In this document: one piece after another, positions 1-13,400 of the stretch
Numbering within the stretch: position 1 is the first letter of the stretch
Layout of the letters: the number at the start of each line of letters is the position of its first letter
Source: Bryoerythrophyllum caledonicum
Lineage: Eukaryota; Streptophyta; Bryopsida; Pottiales; Pottiaceae
Direction: 5' to 3'
Length of the DNA stretch: 64,000 nt
Assembly (NCBI GenBank): GCA_963971425.1
Contig: OZ020525.1
Coordinates: forward strand, 13,336,187 to 13,400,186
Translations under genes and position numbers: made by a program
Notes under the pieces: model-generated
What the model saw: only the letters and a program-made list of their open reading frames with translations
What the model was told of the DNA's origin: nothing
The model's database searches: none

Positions 1-3000
1 TGGAATCTGCATGATCCCTCGGCTCCGTCAACCACCTCTAGACATTCTCATAAGTGACGTGTATGTGATGTATACATTAGTAGAGCCCCTACGGCTCGTT
101 GGTAATACGCACTCGTCCTAGTCTCACAAGTCGATGAAGGAGGCCTCGTATACAAGGTCTCTACTCACTTCTATCGATGTCGACATCTACACATAGGTAC
201 GCGACAAAACTTGTTCCTCCAGTTGCCGCGAAGTACTCTCCAGCCATCCGGATTATGTCTCACCTTTAACCATTTTAGGTGCTCGCCGACCTACGGAGAG
301 GCTTACGGTGCTGGCGAGCACAACCTCTATACACCGCATTCACGTCCCAGCAGCAGGAACCAAATGCTCCATCTTTTAGTGACAGTTCGGCACCAAGTGA
401 CAACTGTTCTCAGTGAAGAAGTCCACGCAATCTAAACCGTCATAGAGGTTGTCTACGCAATCGGCACCAAGTTGCAGTCCAACAAGTCGGTGAAGGAGGC
501 CTCCTACACGAATCTTCTACTTACTCTCATCGAAACCAGACCACCACCACAACAATAGAGAGGTCGACTGAAGTCAACACAAGTATTCGACACAAGTATT
601 CCAGGTTACTCTCGTAGGCTACATGTGCTCGTATGTAAGATCTGTCTCCACATGGCCGTTAGATCCGGCTCCACAAGGCAACACCAGACCACCACCACGA
701 CAAGAGAGAGGTTCTATATCCATCACTACCACAAACAACCCTAATCAACTCGACACTCATGCCTCGGACCAAGAAGCTTGCCGGAATGGTTGATGCGGGT
801 GTCGATGAAGCCATTTGATCACTCCCGCCTCCCGCACCCTGCCACACCACAAAGTTTCGTTAGATCTAATGAAGTGTAGTACATTAACAAACCCTGGTTG
901 TGAGAAAGACTCGCGGGACTTCTCAGTGATTTGCAAGTACAGGTTCAACTTGAGGGTTTGAATTCGAGGGTTTCGGTGGTGGCTAGACATGAGTCTGACC
1001 AACTCATTCCCAACCAAACTCATTCGCAGACCAACTCAATCGTAGAATCATTCGTACTAAAAGTCTAGCAAACATCATCCAGTACCGTTTTCATCCATGC
1101 CAATTGAACTCTCAACGACCTGTGTTGTTCTCTTTAGTAATATAATTTGAACTATTTCACATTAAACATAGAAATCATTGTGTTTTTCATTTTTTATTCT
1201 TTTTACAGCCTTAGGTGGTGATCGTTACGATTCACATTTTGAAACATATGAATTTCAAATAAAATAAAATAGTGAATTCATAAATTTTGAACCTCTATCT
1301 CAAAATTTAAGTGTACAAGGAACTAGTTTTAGCCTTAACAAAATGGAAATAAATTCAGACATGGTGAATTCAGACATTGTGTATTTGACACCGAGTGATG
1401 TCATAGTCTGTTGATCCACAAAACCTCAGGGCACAAAATCAACCTATTCTCTAATTCGAACACTATAATATAATAATTGTACAATTTAAGTAGACAATGT
1501 TTATGAAATTATGTAAGTACGATATTTAGTAAGTCATTATTGAGATCCCATGATTTAATCTAGAAAAATAAGTTTCTCAATTCTTCCTTACTCATAGCAC
1601 AAGAATTTTTGGAGTTAATGTGTGATCAAAGTAGTTGTAGTACTTTCTGTGATTTGTTCACAAATATCTATCTTGCACACTCAACTTGCTGAGATATACT
1701 CGCTTTAACATGCTCTCACTAGACACAGTGTCAATGATTGACTGGTTCATTTTGTATGATAAAAACCCTACACCCTTGATGCAAAATTTAGCCCCACCAA
1801 AATTTTCATAGCTAAAATGAAAAATTCCCACTATAAATCTCACCTCTTCTCTTGTTTGTGAAGGTGGTGTAGTATCCGGTATGTTGTCACAATGTGCTCC
1901 GCTTCCTTCTCCAACTTTTGTTTGCCATACACATATTGGACAAATTCGAATGAAAAGTATATAAGAACCGCGGTACTACAAAGTATGACGGCACCGGCGT
2001 AAAATAAATGGAAGAGACATTGACTAAGACAATTTCATGTAACCCAACCAAATATACAGATAACCATGAAAACTGCTCTTACCAATATTACAGGAGATGA
2101 TGATTCTTCTTCGTTCTCTTCAATGTTTTGAAGTTTGCAATCACTATCACGCTCGGAGGAGTTAAGGACAACACCTTTGCCGTCTCTGAAATGTCTGAAT
2201 GACTAACACATGCCTTTCGCTTGCCCATCCTAGACCTCTGCAATTGCTTTCGACTAGAAAACAAAATACCTCGCCTCCTCCGCTTCTTCTTTCTCTCACA
2301 AGAATGAACAAGGGGATCCTTACTACTCTTCCCAGTCATTAGAGAAATGCAAGTTCTACCCACCCATTCCTCTTATCAAAGGAGACAGATCGTATTTTGA
2401 AGATGCTAGACATTAGTATGTAAGGAACTCCAATGATTCATCCTAATTCTTTTATTTAAGTCACCCTGATTTTTATATTTAAAAGAGCATACGTAGGCAT
2501 GATTTATAATAGCTATATAGCTGTCTTCCGCCGTCACTTACAATATATTACTAAATATTACCTTTATGACCTGTAAAACCACTATTAGATGCGCTAATTA
2601 TGTTGTGTACACTCTCTTTTCAACACGTTTATTTTAAATTGCAAGACAACGGAAACAACCTCAACTAACAAATGAATTTTCATGTGCACTAATGTATACT
2701 CTAATGTACGATTTATACATTATGTTTTATACTTAAAATATTTTGCTTAATTTATTCTCCTACTTCTAGAATAATACATTTTGAGTTCAATCATTTTATG
2801 GACGTTGTTTTAATTAGCACGCAAGCGTTCCTCGCACAGTCAATGATTAATATAGGTTCTGTGACAATTCACATTTTAAATGCTGACTCTCACACGGACA
2901 CTCCAATTACGTGGCATCTAGATATACCACGCTCTACTCAATCTTTTGTCGATCTAGAATCTCCAGTATGTCAATCCTTTACAAGCTTGATATTATCTTA

Positions 3001-3167
3001 AGACAGGTGGTTCCCAAATATTGCAAGGAGACAGCCGATTGGATTCCACGTCGTGCTGAGCTATTCCTGCTTCATATAATCTCCGATACATTCCAAACTA
3101 TGTTATTGTGCATTTGCTTTAAACACTGACAGACGCCGCCTTTCAATGAGGTCCCTTTTTATACTCA
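1..3167. other. Gene-free stretch with degenerate repeats
   Basis: I see no gene I can support. A block of about 50 bp at 131-183 recurs in diverged form at 487-538 (both contain gaaggaggcctc), and a block of about 30 bp containing ccagaccaccaccac is found near 535 and again near 683, so the first 750 bp look like the remains of a tandem repeat. From 1100 to 3160 the sequence is AT-rich with only short frames. A 91-residue Lys/Arg-rich frame on the minus strand (2088-2363) has no recognisable domain and is not called. Confidence 0.5.
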
Positions 3168-4425
3168 TTGATTGTTCTTCATATCCCTGTCCCTCTCCGT
3201 ATTCCATCACTCTTGCGACCCAATCTTGATATCTCTATGGCTTCTTCTCTTCCATTTGCATTGTCTTCCATGGCCATACTATGTGCCGTTGGAACTGGCT
3301 GTCCTATTGCCTATCCATTGAACGAGGAGGGTTTTGCTACTGTTACCAGTGCTGTGTTAAGTATTCGATTTTGTTTTCTTCAAGAGAGTATTTGTGTCAA
3401 GGAGGAGGTCTATGACGATGATTGTCTCTCTCTGCTCCACACCACACCAAGTCCGCCCGTAGTGAAGGATATATTTGAGAAGGAATGGAAACTGGGCAAG
3501 GGTCGGAATAGAGTATATGGTCGCATAGATTCACAGATTAGTTTGTCATCGGTTGATCTTATCCCTCGTCAGTCCACAACGAGTAGCATGCAGACTCCTC
3601 CTCAACTTGGAGTGGAGGTCAAGATTGAGCCCGGCACTGAGTCAGTCATCAATCTCTCTTCAGACGACGAGGACACTATGCCTCCTTTGTACCCCACGAA
3701 GTTAAGTGTCCCTATGTCGTGTCGTTGTTGTCCCGTTACGCCAACTTATCGACCACCCAAGTCTTGTCTTCCAAAAGAGCAAATGATTTCTGGTATTGTC
3801 AGTGTTATCGCAGGTCTGAAGAAGCTGTCCACCCGTGCCGGCGGCAAGAATCCGCTGAAGACACTGAACTTCGACGCCATTCCACACCGGCAAGTGAGCT
3901 GTCTCCCCGCCGAGTTCAACCATGATGCGATATTCGAACTGCCGCCCGCCCCACTAACGGCGTCATCCACTCAAGCACGTAACATGTATGGGATGGACAA
4001 GCGGTATGATGGACACGTCTGGACAAAGACGATCACAACAAACATTAAGAACGACGACCGCTTGAACTTTCGGACTTCGAAGTGTGTCGGTCATCTGCAA
4101 TGCGACAACGTCGACTGCTTGTACCTTGAGCGAGTTAATCGAATATCGGACGTGAACGAGAGAAAGTTTGAAGGAACGATTGCGGTGACTTTATAGGCCG
4201 GTCAGAGAGCCCTTGAAAACACGCTACTTTGCAAGATCTGTGGAGTTCCACCAACATGTATTGCCACGTGTGATGTTGTGGTGTACTACGTTTTTGTAAG
4301 CGCAATTGCACCCGTGCATGTATTCACTTAGGCGTACACGACCATCCCGTTGAAATAGGTGATTACCGTGATGTAAAGGAGAAGATCACTAGTCTAACTA
4401 GTGAGTAGGTAGAAAAAACTCCGCG
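3168..4425 (+). pseudogene. MULE-A transposase, N-terminal part (split by LTR element)
   Basis: This is the N-terminal part of a Mutator-like transposase gene whose catalytic half lies at 16950-19496. The open frame runs 342 residues from 3168 (an alternative start; the first ATG is at 3238). Residues 77-80 (VKEE) and 151-154 (VKIE) match the SUMO-acceptor consensus, and residues 160-169 (VINLSSDDED) match a SUMO-interacting motif. A Cys/His region follows (KCVGHLQCDNVDC). After the frame closes at 4194-4196, the same frame continues with clear coding character (CKICGVPPTC), and a shifted frame near 4300 carries CIHLGVHDHPVEIGDYRD. So I see an in-frame stop, a frameshift near 4300 and another stop near 4405: a decayed copy. 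The coding sense resumes exactly after the right target duplication of the inserted retrotransposon. Assignment to MULE rests mainly on the downstream half. Confidence 0.6.
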
Positions 4426-4430
4426 TGCAA
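4426..4430. repeat. Target-site duplication, left copy (tgcaa)
   Basis: The five bases tgcaa directly before the left LTR match tgcaa at 16945-16949 directly after the right LTR. This is the 5-bp duplication expected from a Ty3/Gypsy integrase. Confidence 0.9.
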
Positions 4431-6857
4431 TGTAAGGCCAAAAATAGACCCCCTAAGAGAATCAATTTTTAAACCTACAAGGTCCTAATGTTACACCACT
4501 TAACATTCCTGATGCTTATCTGTATATTCTAATTTACTGGGGCTGGATCCTTGGTTATGTCTATTTATATATTTAGAGTTTAATAATACTATTATTTTAA
4601 CCCAGTCATGTGGACTCGATTGACCCTTCCTTGGAACTTAAACACTTAACTCCGGATAAATTAATTAGGTATAGGTAATTATTTACTTATTTGTTATCTA
4701 ATCGTTACGGTTATTGATTATCATGATTATTACTATTATTTTTATTTATATATATATATAATTTTTTTATTTTTTATTTATTTTATTTTATTTTATTTTT
4801 TTGGTTAATTTTTCGAGTTTAGGTCGGCTGATCAGGCCTGATCCAGATCCCGTTTTGTGGCAGCAACTTCAACAGTACTTATCTCTTGACTCGAGACTCC
4901 GAATCCAAAAAAAATTCCTCTCACAGTGATCAGCAACTCATTTCCAACTTGAATGAACCATTTAAAACCGAATTCAGCAGGCCGAGGACATAGAAACCAC
5001 CATCACAAGCAATTTCCATGCACCAACGATCTCAACACATCATTATGAACCAAGACGAACTTATGCATACAGGACGGAGTCAATGGGCTGCGAACTGGTT
5101 CAGTTCTGAAGGAACTTGTGGCCAAATACCTAATTCTGGCAAAAATTCGCCAGCGCTTCCGCATGAGATTCGGCCACCGGAATTTTAACACCTATTCCTC
5201 GCAGCTCTCCAGCACCTTCTCTCCAGCTAGCACCGCGCGCGCCGGCTCTTGATCTCTCGCACAACAGCTCCAGCTCCCCAGACCTCGCGTGCAGCTCCAC
5301 GACAACCGAGTGACGACCTCCAGCAATTCGCACCAGACTCACATTCACACGCCACCTCCTACTTCGCGCACGCAGGTGCGTACCCTCCGCGGCACTCCAT
5401 CACCGAATTTCAGTTCACCAGCTCACCCTTCACAGATCGCGCGCACAGATGCGCACCACCAAAACAGAGTCTTCCAAGAGAAAACAGCTCCCCGCTCGCA
5501 GGAGCTTCTCGCTCACGCACGCCGATCCACCTCCTCGCGCAGGTACACCCTCCAGCTCGCGCAGGAGCCTCTCACACCGGAGCGCTTCAGCTTCCAGAAA
5601 AAACGAAGAGCGAGACCTCGCGCGCACACACGCCCTCCGGCTCCAGGAGCGCTCGCACCCACCAACACGGAGACAACTCCTCGCGCGCAGCCGGTGCGCC
5701 CACCACCAAAACCGGAAGAGCCTCTCCTCCAGCTCGCAGGAGCTTCCTCCAGCTCGCGTAGGAGCCTCTTCTCCAAAAAAAAAAAAAAACGCAGAGAGGC
5801 CAGCTCTCCCTCGCGCCCAGGGCGCACACCCACCAACCACAAAAAAAAAAAAAAAACAAACCCAACCCAAAAAAACGAGAGCTCCAGCCCTCCCTCTTGC
5901 TCGCAGGAACTCCTCCTCGCTCCCCCGAAAACGGCCCCCGGAAATCCAGAGAACTCCAGCTCTCTCGCCAGCGACTCAGCCTGGCTGGTTCTCCTTTTTT
6001 TTTTTTTTTTCTTTTTTTTTTGGTCTTTCTCGTTTTTTTTCCCCGACAAGACTGGCTTAGTTTAAATGAGGCAGCCCATGACCTCTCACAGAAGTGCAGG
6101 ATTGGCTACTTACAGCCGTTCTTGCATGTTTTTAGTTTATTACTAGCATTAACTCGCCGCTTTGCTCCTGACAAGCCTCCCTAAAATTAATTCCATGGTG
6201 GCAAGAATTGTCATGTGGCATGTGCATGGGGAAGCACGCCCAACCACCTTCTTTTCTTTTCTTCCTCCCTTTTTTTTTCTTTTCCTTTTGATCTTTTAAA
6301 GACTATTACCCTAGATCTACTACTATCTACTGATGATTTGCAATTTACTTATAACTTAAAAAACTAACCACACAGCTGGACTCCCAGCACCCTAATTAGT
6401 CTACCTAAATTTCCCTAGCATTTTTGGAGTTCAATAAGTATTTTTCCCGAACGGTCAACCGCCGATCCACTAGTCAAACCCTAGAAATAAATAGCAATTC
6501 AACTCGGAAAATTCTAGAAATTTTACCACTACTTCTACCTGCTAGGAGACACTCTCTCAATTTTTTCCATAATTTTTGTCCCATTTCTCAATTTTTAGTC
6601 ATTTTCCAAAGACCTTTCTTTCCCTTTTTTATCTTTCTCTTCATTCCCACTCCACTTCCACTACACTTTCAAGCATATTAGTAGGGAGGAGGAAAAAATA
6701 GGGAACTTAGTGTCCCATCATGGCACTAGGCCTATTAATCTAGGACTTTGACTCTAATAGGTGGATTGACTACTACTTTAACTAAAATTGGGTCAATACT
6801 ATCAAAAACTCGAAAAAACAAAGAAAAAAGAGTGAGGGCCCACTTTGGCCACTCACA
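4431..6857 (-). repeat. Element 1, left LTR (3' LTR)
   Basis: Read on the minus strand, the LTR runs from TGTGAGTGGCC to CCTTACA, with the usual TG...CA ends. Inside are an AT-rich part (4560-4800) and a GC-rich, Ala/Arg/Ser-codon-like part (5200-5960) that is open in many frames but is not a gene. Homopolymer tracts occur (runs of A near 5777 and 5840, runs of T near 5995-6022). It matches the right LTR at a constant offset of 10,087 bp with two substitutions seen by eye. Confidence 0.95.
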
Positions 6858-7492
6858 CATGGCGACCATCTGGGCCGACTCGTGAGAGGAGAGTGGACCT
6901 AGACCTCTTGCTCACTACGGCACACGGTAATGAGAAAAAATAAAGAGATGTAGAAAGACAATTATGGAATTTGGAAGAAAACTAGGAAGTTAGACATAAG
7001 GGATGGGATTGAAGAAAAGCTAGGAAATTTCAATAGAGAAGGGGGAAAAAATGAGAGAAAAATAGGGAAAATAAAGACGGCATTCGACTAGAAAGAATTG
7101 AAAGATTAGCAGAATGAATGCACGTCCCAATTTTTGAGTTAAACCCATTCGCCCTGGACGGACCCAGGTTGAATCTACAGCCAAAAAAGATTTCAAAACC
7201 GCCTTCCGCCTTCATCGGAGTGAACTTGGACTACAGAGAGATAGAAGTTCCAATCTCTTTGGAAGGTAAGGAAAGCAAGGAGAAAAATATATTTTTGATA
7301 GTAATTTGGGAGAAAAGAAAACACTTGTCTCTAGTGTAGTGATGAGACTAGTATGGTTGACCCATGGAGAAGACATGATCGGCTGCAACTAGTGGTCAAA
7401 AGGCACTAGTTGAATCAGAAGGGTCATGCCCTCCCCGTTGTGAGGCCAATTGTCACGAAGTGAGGTGGGCTAGTGATAATGAATCCACTCTA
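6858..7492 (-). other. Element 1, 3' non-coding region before the 3' LTR
   Basis: About 635 bp lie between the end of pol and the 3' LTR. No polypurine tract abuts the LTR on the coding (minus) strand. Instead the 22 bp at 6858-6879 (minus strand core CCCAGATGGTCGCCAT) closely match the 22 bp at the same place in element 2 (58431-58452). No extra ORF comparable to that of element 2 is present. Confidence 0.7.
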
Positions 7493-10400
7493 TCATGTCC
7501 GGTATTCCTTGCAACGACTCCCAGCCCTGCGTGTTGGAAATGATTCACCATTCAGGGTTTCGAGTTGGACCGAGTTGTTGGGAAATACCTTGGTAACGAG
7601 ATAGGGGCCCAACCACAACGCATCAAACTTCCCAGGGAATTCTAGCCTTCTCGCATCTTGAAGCAAAACCAACATCCCTGGCAACAATGTCCGCTTCTTG
7701 TGGCGTTTATCAAACGCAATTTTTCGGCGCCTCTGGACAACCTCAATGTGTTGTGCGCTCAGTCTACGATCCTCATCCAATTTCTCCAACCGTTCCAATC
7801 GATGGATCAAAGACTGTTTGGTGGTCAATCGAGTGTCTATCGCTATTCGAAGTGATGGCACTTCAAACTCTATGGGAAGTACAGCCTCTACACCATAGAC
7901 TAATGAAAACGGAGTGGCTTGGGTGGTCACCTTGTACGTTGTTCGGTAAGCCCACAACGTAGCGGGGAGTTTAACATCCCAATCTCTCTTCGAGTCTACG
8001 ACCGTTTTTCTCAGGATCGTGGCTAAGGTTTGATTGACCCTCTCAGTGTGCCCGTTTGTCTGAGGGTGATAGGGTGTAGTTTTACGGTGGTCAATTTGGA
8101 ACCGATCGGTCAAGTCCTCAAACACCTCATTGAGGAAATGTTTGCCTCGATCACTAATGAAGATTTTAGGGCATCCAAACCGGGTTATCACTTGCTCAAA
8201 CAAAAACGTAGCAGCACTCTTGGCATCATTTGATTTTACCGCTTTGGCTTCTGCCCATTTGGTGAGATACTCTGTCGCTACCACTATGTGCTTCATCCCT
8301 CTACTCGAATGGGGATGAATTTCTCCGATGTAATCTACTCCCCACTTCTCGAATGGGACGAGGGGAAGAGAGACCTGAAGTGGCAGCTCTATGCGTAGAT
8401 CATTTCTAGCATAACGTTGACAAGCATCACAACGTCGAGTGTAACCGTGGGCATCCCGAAACATGGAAGGCCAATAGTAACCAGCGCGTAAGGCCTTCTG
8501 GCCTGTCAAGGTACCAGAAAAATGCCCCCCGCATGCACTATCATGACAAGAAGCCAAAATAGCCGGAATCTCCGTGGCTTCTACACACCTCCGCAAAATG
8601 CCATCAATGCGTCGGCGATAGAGACGGCCACCTACAAGGGCGAAGTGGCGGCTATTAATGCGCACCTTCCGACGATCGTTTTTCCCCAAGTTGTCCGGCA
8701 TTTGTTGGGTTCTGAGGAACTCCGCAATGTTCTGGTACCAAATAGGAGAAGAAGAGACCAGGAAGAGGTTCTCATCTACCAAGCTATCATCGATGGGCGT
8801 GGTAATTGGATCTCCAGATAGTCTAGATAGGTGATCCGCTTGCAAGTGTTTCCTACCCGGTTTGTATTGCACGGTATAATCAAACTCCTCCAAGAGGAGT
8901 ACCCATCGAGCAATCCTACCGCTAAGGTCGACTTTGTTCACCAAGTATTTGATGGCCATGTGGTCTACGAAGAAGACCACCCGATTTAGCAATAGATAGT
9001 GGCGAAATTTCTTCAAAGAGAACACCATGGCTAGACATTCTCGTTCCGTGGTGGTGTAATTTTTTTCTGCCGGGTTTAACTGGCGACTAGCAAAGGCCAC
9101 GGGGTAGTCCTTCTCCTTCTCTCCAGTTGGTTGGCATAATGCACTCCCTACCGCTATAGAGGAGGCATCGCAATAAACATGAAAGGGCAAGTTCCAGTTT
9201 GGAGGTTTTAACACTGGAAAGGTGCTAAGCTTGGTCTTAAGGATATCAAATGCCCCTTGGCACTCTGGAGTCCATTCAAACTTTACTGCCTTTTGCTGCA
9301 ACCGATTAATGGGTAATGAAATTGTCGCATAGTCGGGAATTAATTCCCGATACCATCCCATGTGACCAAGAGTCCTTTGGACTCCTTTAACATCTGTGGG
9401 TGGAGGCAGTTCAACTATCACCTTGACCTTCTCCGGATCTGGTTCCCTACCATGTTTGGAGACCACATAACCCAACAAGACACCCCTCTCAACGGCTAAA
9501 AAGATCTTGTCTGGATTAAGGGCGATGCCCGTCCTTCTACACCGCTCGAAGCTTCCTCGAACACATGCCAAATGTTCCTCAATTGATGATTGGGTACTAA
9601 AATCATCTATAAACACTGTCATAGATGTGTGTAGGAGATCAGAGAAGGCATGGGTCATAGCCCGCTGGAAGGCGGATGGTGCATTACACAATCCAAATGG
9701 CATGACTACATAGATAAAGGTGCCCCAAGGAGTGGTAAAGGCTGTTTTGTGGTAGTCATCGGGGTGTATGGATATTTGGTTATAACCAGAATAACCATCC
9801 ATGAAGGTGTAAAGTTCATGACCAGCCACTTCTTCCAAAATGGTGTTAATGAAAGGAAGAGGGAAGTGGTCCTTTTGCGTGGCTTGGTTAAGTTTGCGAT
9901 AGTCTATGCAAACTCTCAACTTCCCATTTTTCTTCTTGACTAGCACCATGGGGGAAACCCAGTCGGTAATCTCTACTGGGCGGATAAATCCAGCTTGAAG
10001 GAGTTTTTCCAACTCCATTTTAACTATAAGTTGGAGTTGTGGATTCATTCGTCGCTCCTTTTGGCGAATGGCCACTGAGCCTGGAATTAAGGGAATTCGA
10101 TGTTGCACCACTTCTGGAGGGATGCCTTTGAGTTCTCTATAAGACCATGCGAACACATCGCGATACTCCATGACTAGGGCTCTAAAGGGCTCTAATCCTT
10201 CCCTTGTGAGTTGGCTCCCAACCTTTATCATTCGCGGCCCTTCTCCCTCAAACGATACATCTATCTCTTGCCAATCTTTTGGACTCGCATGAGGTTGTTC
10301 CGTTGGTCCCTTGTACCAGTCATGGGGGATTGGTGGATAGATGGATAGATCACTTCCCACTTGTATTCCTGATGAAGTGGATTTGAAGTGCAACGGAGAA

Positions 10401-13400
10401 ATGAGGGCTTCTTCATCCAAGATAGGATCTACATTGGACAATTGTGTGCCATCTAAGGTGACACCACAAACATCCTCGTAACGTAGGTCATCTACGAGAA
10501 TGGCTAAGTCAATGTCCTTGAGAGGATCACCACTAAGTTCTTCCATGAAAAACGTATCCATGGATCGGTCAGACTCAGTGTGCGGGTGCTCAGCCAACCA
10601 AGTAGAGAATTCTCCATCATCCTCCCATTCGTATAGGCTAGGCCCCAAGCAACTCAATGAAGGAGTGGTGGTTTTTGTTACCTCTGGAAGCGCGAACTTG
10701 ACCCCCTTGATTGTCTTTCTAGCTCCGCGTGGCACGTGGTTTTCATCCTCTGAGGATGAGCTAGAAGATCCCAAGGTCTTAGGGAAGCTAGGTTGAATAT
10801 AAACCTTGGTTAGATTCGACCCGACACCATAGGTGATGTGAGGTTTTTCTCCACTCCAATCTACCTTAGCGTTGGCTGCCCTCAACCACGGTCTCCCTAG
10901 AAGTAAGGGAAATGAGTTTTTGTTTGAGTGCATTCGAAGCACTTGGAAGGTGACCGTGTAGTCCTCCCCTCCTGTATTCACCTTGCACCCAGAAATTTGG
11001 CCTATTGGTGCTTCTGGAATCTGGTTGGCCATGTTGATCACATAAGGTGAGGGCTCCGTGATATCTAGCCCTAACTTTTCCATGGTGTGAAGAGGCATGA
11101 TGTTTACACCACTACCACCATCCACCAACACCTTGGGCAACACCTTATCCACGATAGTGGCTTCAATTTCTACCGCACGAACTTCAAATGCCCTTTTGGA
11201 AGGCTTTTTAGAAGAGCTCACTCTAGCAGCTAGATTGGGCTTGACCTTTACCCTCTTGGCTAGTGGAATCCTCTTCTTTAACTCTTTCCGTACCAAGGGA
11301 GCCAAGTGGATGAGTTGGGCAATAGTAATGTTGGCGTTCAACCTATTCAAGTCCTCCCAAAGATCATACGGTCTAAACGTGGAGGTGGATGAAGGGTCTT
11401 CAATCCCCATTTCTTGAATGGGAATTGTTGGACCCTCCCAGGTTGGCTCGGGTGTGTGGGGATTCTGGGGTTTTTCACCTCCTTCAGAAGGGGTGGAATC
11501 TAACATCAACGGATTCACCGGAGGCATCTTCTGGTTGGCCTCCCTTGTGGACTTCAAGGCTTTATGAACTACATCATTAAGTTCTGATAAGTGTGGTGAA
11601 TCCTCGAAGTTACCCTCTGATTCCTGAGCTACGAAGGGTTGGTTGGCCTTTTGGGCTCGTGTCAATACCGCATTTACGGGAAGTGAAAGGTGAGCTACTT
11701 GATGTGGAATGACAGGTTCATGCGATACAAAATGGGATTGAGAAGAGGTAGAACTTTGAGGAGCTCCTTGAGACCCGAGTTCTGTCAATGTGACGGTGGT
11801 AGAGGGAGATGAAGAAGAAGGAGATGCAAATCGGGCATCTTGGATAGGCGCCTGGTTTTGGCCAAAAGGCACAAAACCTTGTTGGGTTTGCAAGCCCTGA
11901 GGAGGTTGGTGGTTTTGACGATGATTATTATAATCATAGTACATGTTGGGAGGATGGAGACTATTGTCATTCGAAGGGTTTCGAGCCCCTCTCTGGTTAT
12001 CCATGGCTTGTTGGGCAAAATTCCCTCTCATGGGCCTCATAGGAATGACCTTGTCCTTCTCCCTACATCTAATTGTGGGATGATTACCACCGCAATTCCC
12101 ACACACTACCCCATTCTCCAACCAACAACTCCCAGGTGCATGTCTTCTTCCACAAGACTGACAGATCTCCCATCGAGGTTGGGACCTCGGACCTTGACCA
12201 CGATTAAGTTGTTGATTCCGGTGTGGGGGTTGATAGACGTTTGAATGGTGTGGGAAGGTGGTACAAAACTGCATGGTGTGACCATTCTCGCCGCATGAAG
12301 TGCACCACATACCAGAAGAATGTCTACCTGACTCTATCTGAGGAGGTGGGGCATTAGGGTTCTGGTTCCTGAGTAGAAGAGCCATCTGATCTGTCATTGC
12401 CCTCAATTGTTGTTGGAGTTGGTCTTGGAACCCTTGCTGAGCGTCGTGGATCTCCTTCTTCATCTCGTGACGCCAAGTGGGTCCATATGTAAGAGCGGGT
12501 AGAGGAACGGGGGGCCTGACATTAAGAGGAATGGTATTCACCACAGGTGGAGAATACACTGTTGGGCCAGGTGGAGGTTCAACTGAGTCTGACTTCTCCC
12601 GGGCATGGATGGGAATAAAGCTAGGAATGCTCTCATTCTCCTTCCTCCATAGTTTCTCGTGTTCTGTTGCCACCGCTGCCACGGTCCTAGCTGCCTCCTT
12701 AGCTTCCTCTAAGGTGGTGGGCCTTGTCTGGAGGATTTCCCGTATCGTTTTCTCTAGATAAAACCCTTGAAGGAAAAAATGTCTCAAGGTATCATCCGTG
12801 AGCAAATCACCCACGAACCGGGTGACAACTTGTTCAAACCTACGGATGTAGGATGAAATATCCTCATCCTTCCCTTGTCTAAAGCTTGCCAAGGCCGTCA
12901 AGGCTGCACTCTGGCCTACTTCGGGTCTGTATTGTTCCAAGAATGACCTCATGAGGCCATCCCAATCACGAAAGGTGGATGCCGCATGATTGCGGTACCA
13001 TTCGTAAGCCGATTCCTTGAGTGTGGTTGGAAACCACACCAAGTAGTAACGGTTGTCGGTTATCAAACACGTAGTCAATAACTCTATAAACCGCTCCACA
13101 TGCATCGAGGGATCCTCATCCCTAGTTCCCTTGAAACTAGGAAGATTTGGGGGCATAGGGGCAGCTTGAAGCCCTTCAGGAACTACAATAGGCAAACCCC
13201 TTGGTTGAACCAAGGGGTTTAGGGGTGGGTTGACAATTGGATCTTCCATGTCACCAGGACTAGGAAGAGGGGAAGAGTGAGGAGAGGAGGAAGACCTAAA
13301 GCTTGATTCCTCAATGGTTGTACGGTCTTTTGGGCCTCCCGAGTTGGTTCTTGTACTAGGACCTCCTTCTAATGTCTCAGGATTGGGAAATGAAGTTGGA

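Noticed and set aside
2088-2363. 91-residue basic minus-strand frame
   Set aside because: No domain, repeat or gene context; a chance frame in AT-rich sequence is as likely.
5249-6065. Overlapping frames of 170-258 codons on both strands (and their copies at 15336-16152)
   Set aside because: They lie in the GC-rich, low-complexity part of the element 1 LTRs, are open in several frames at once and include translated homopolymers.
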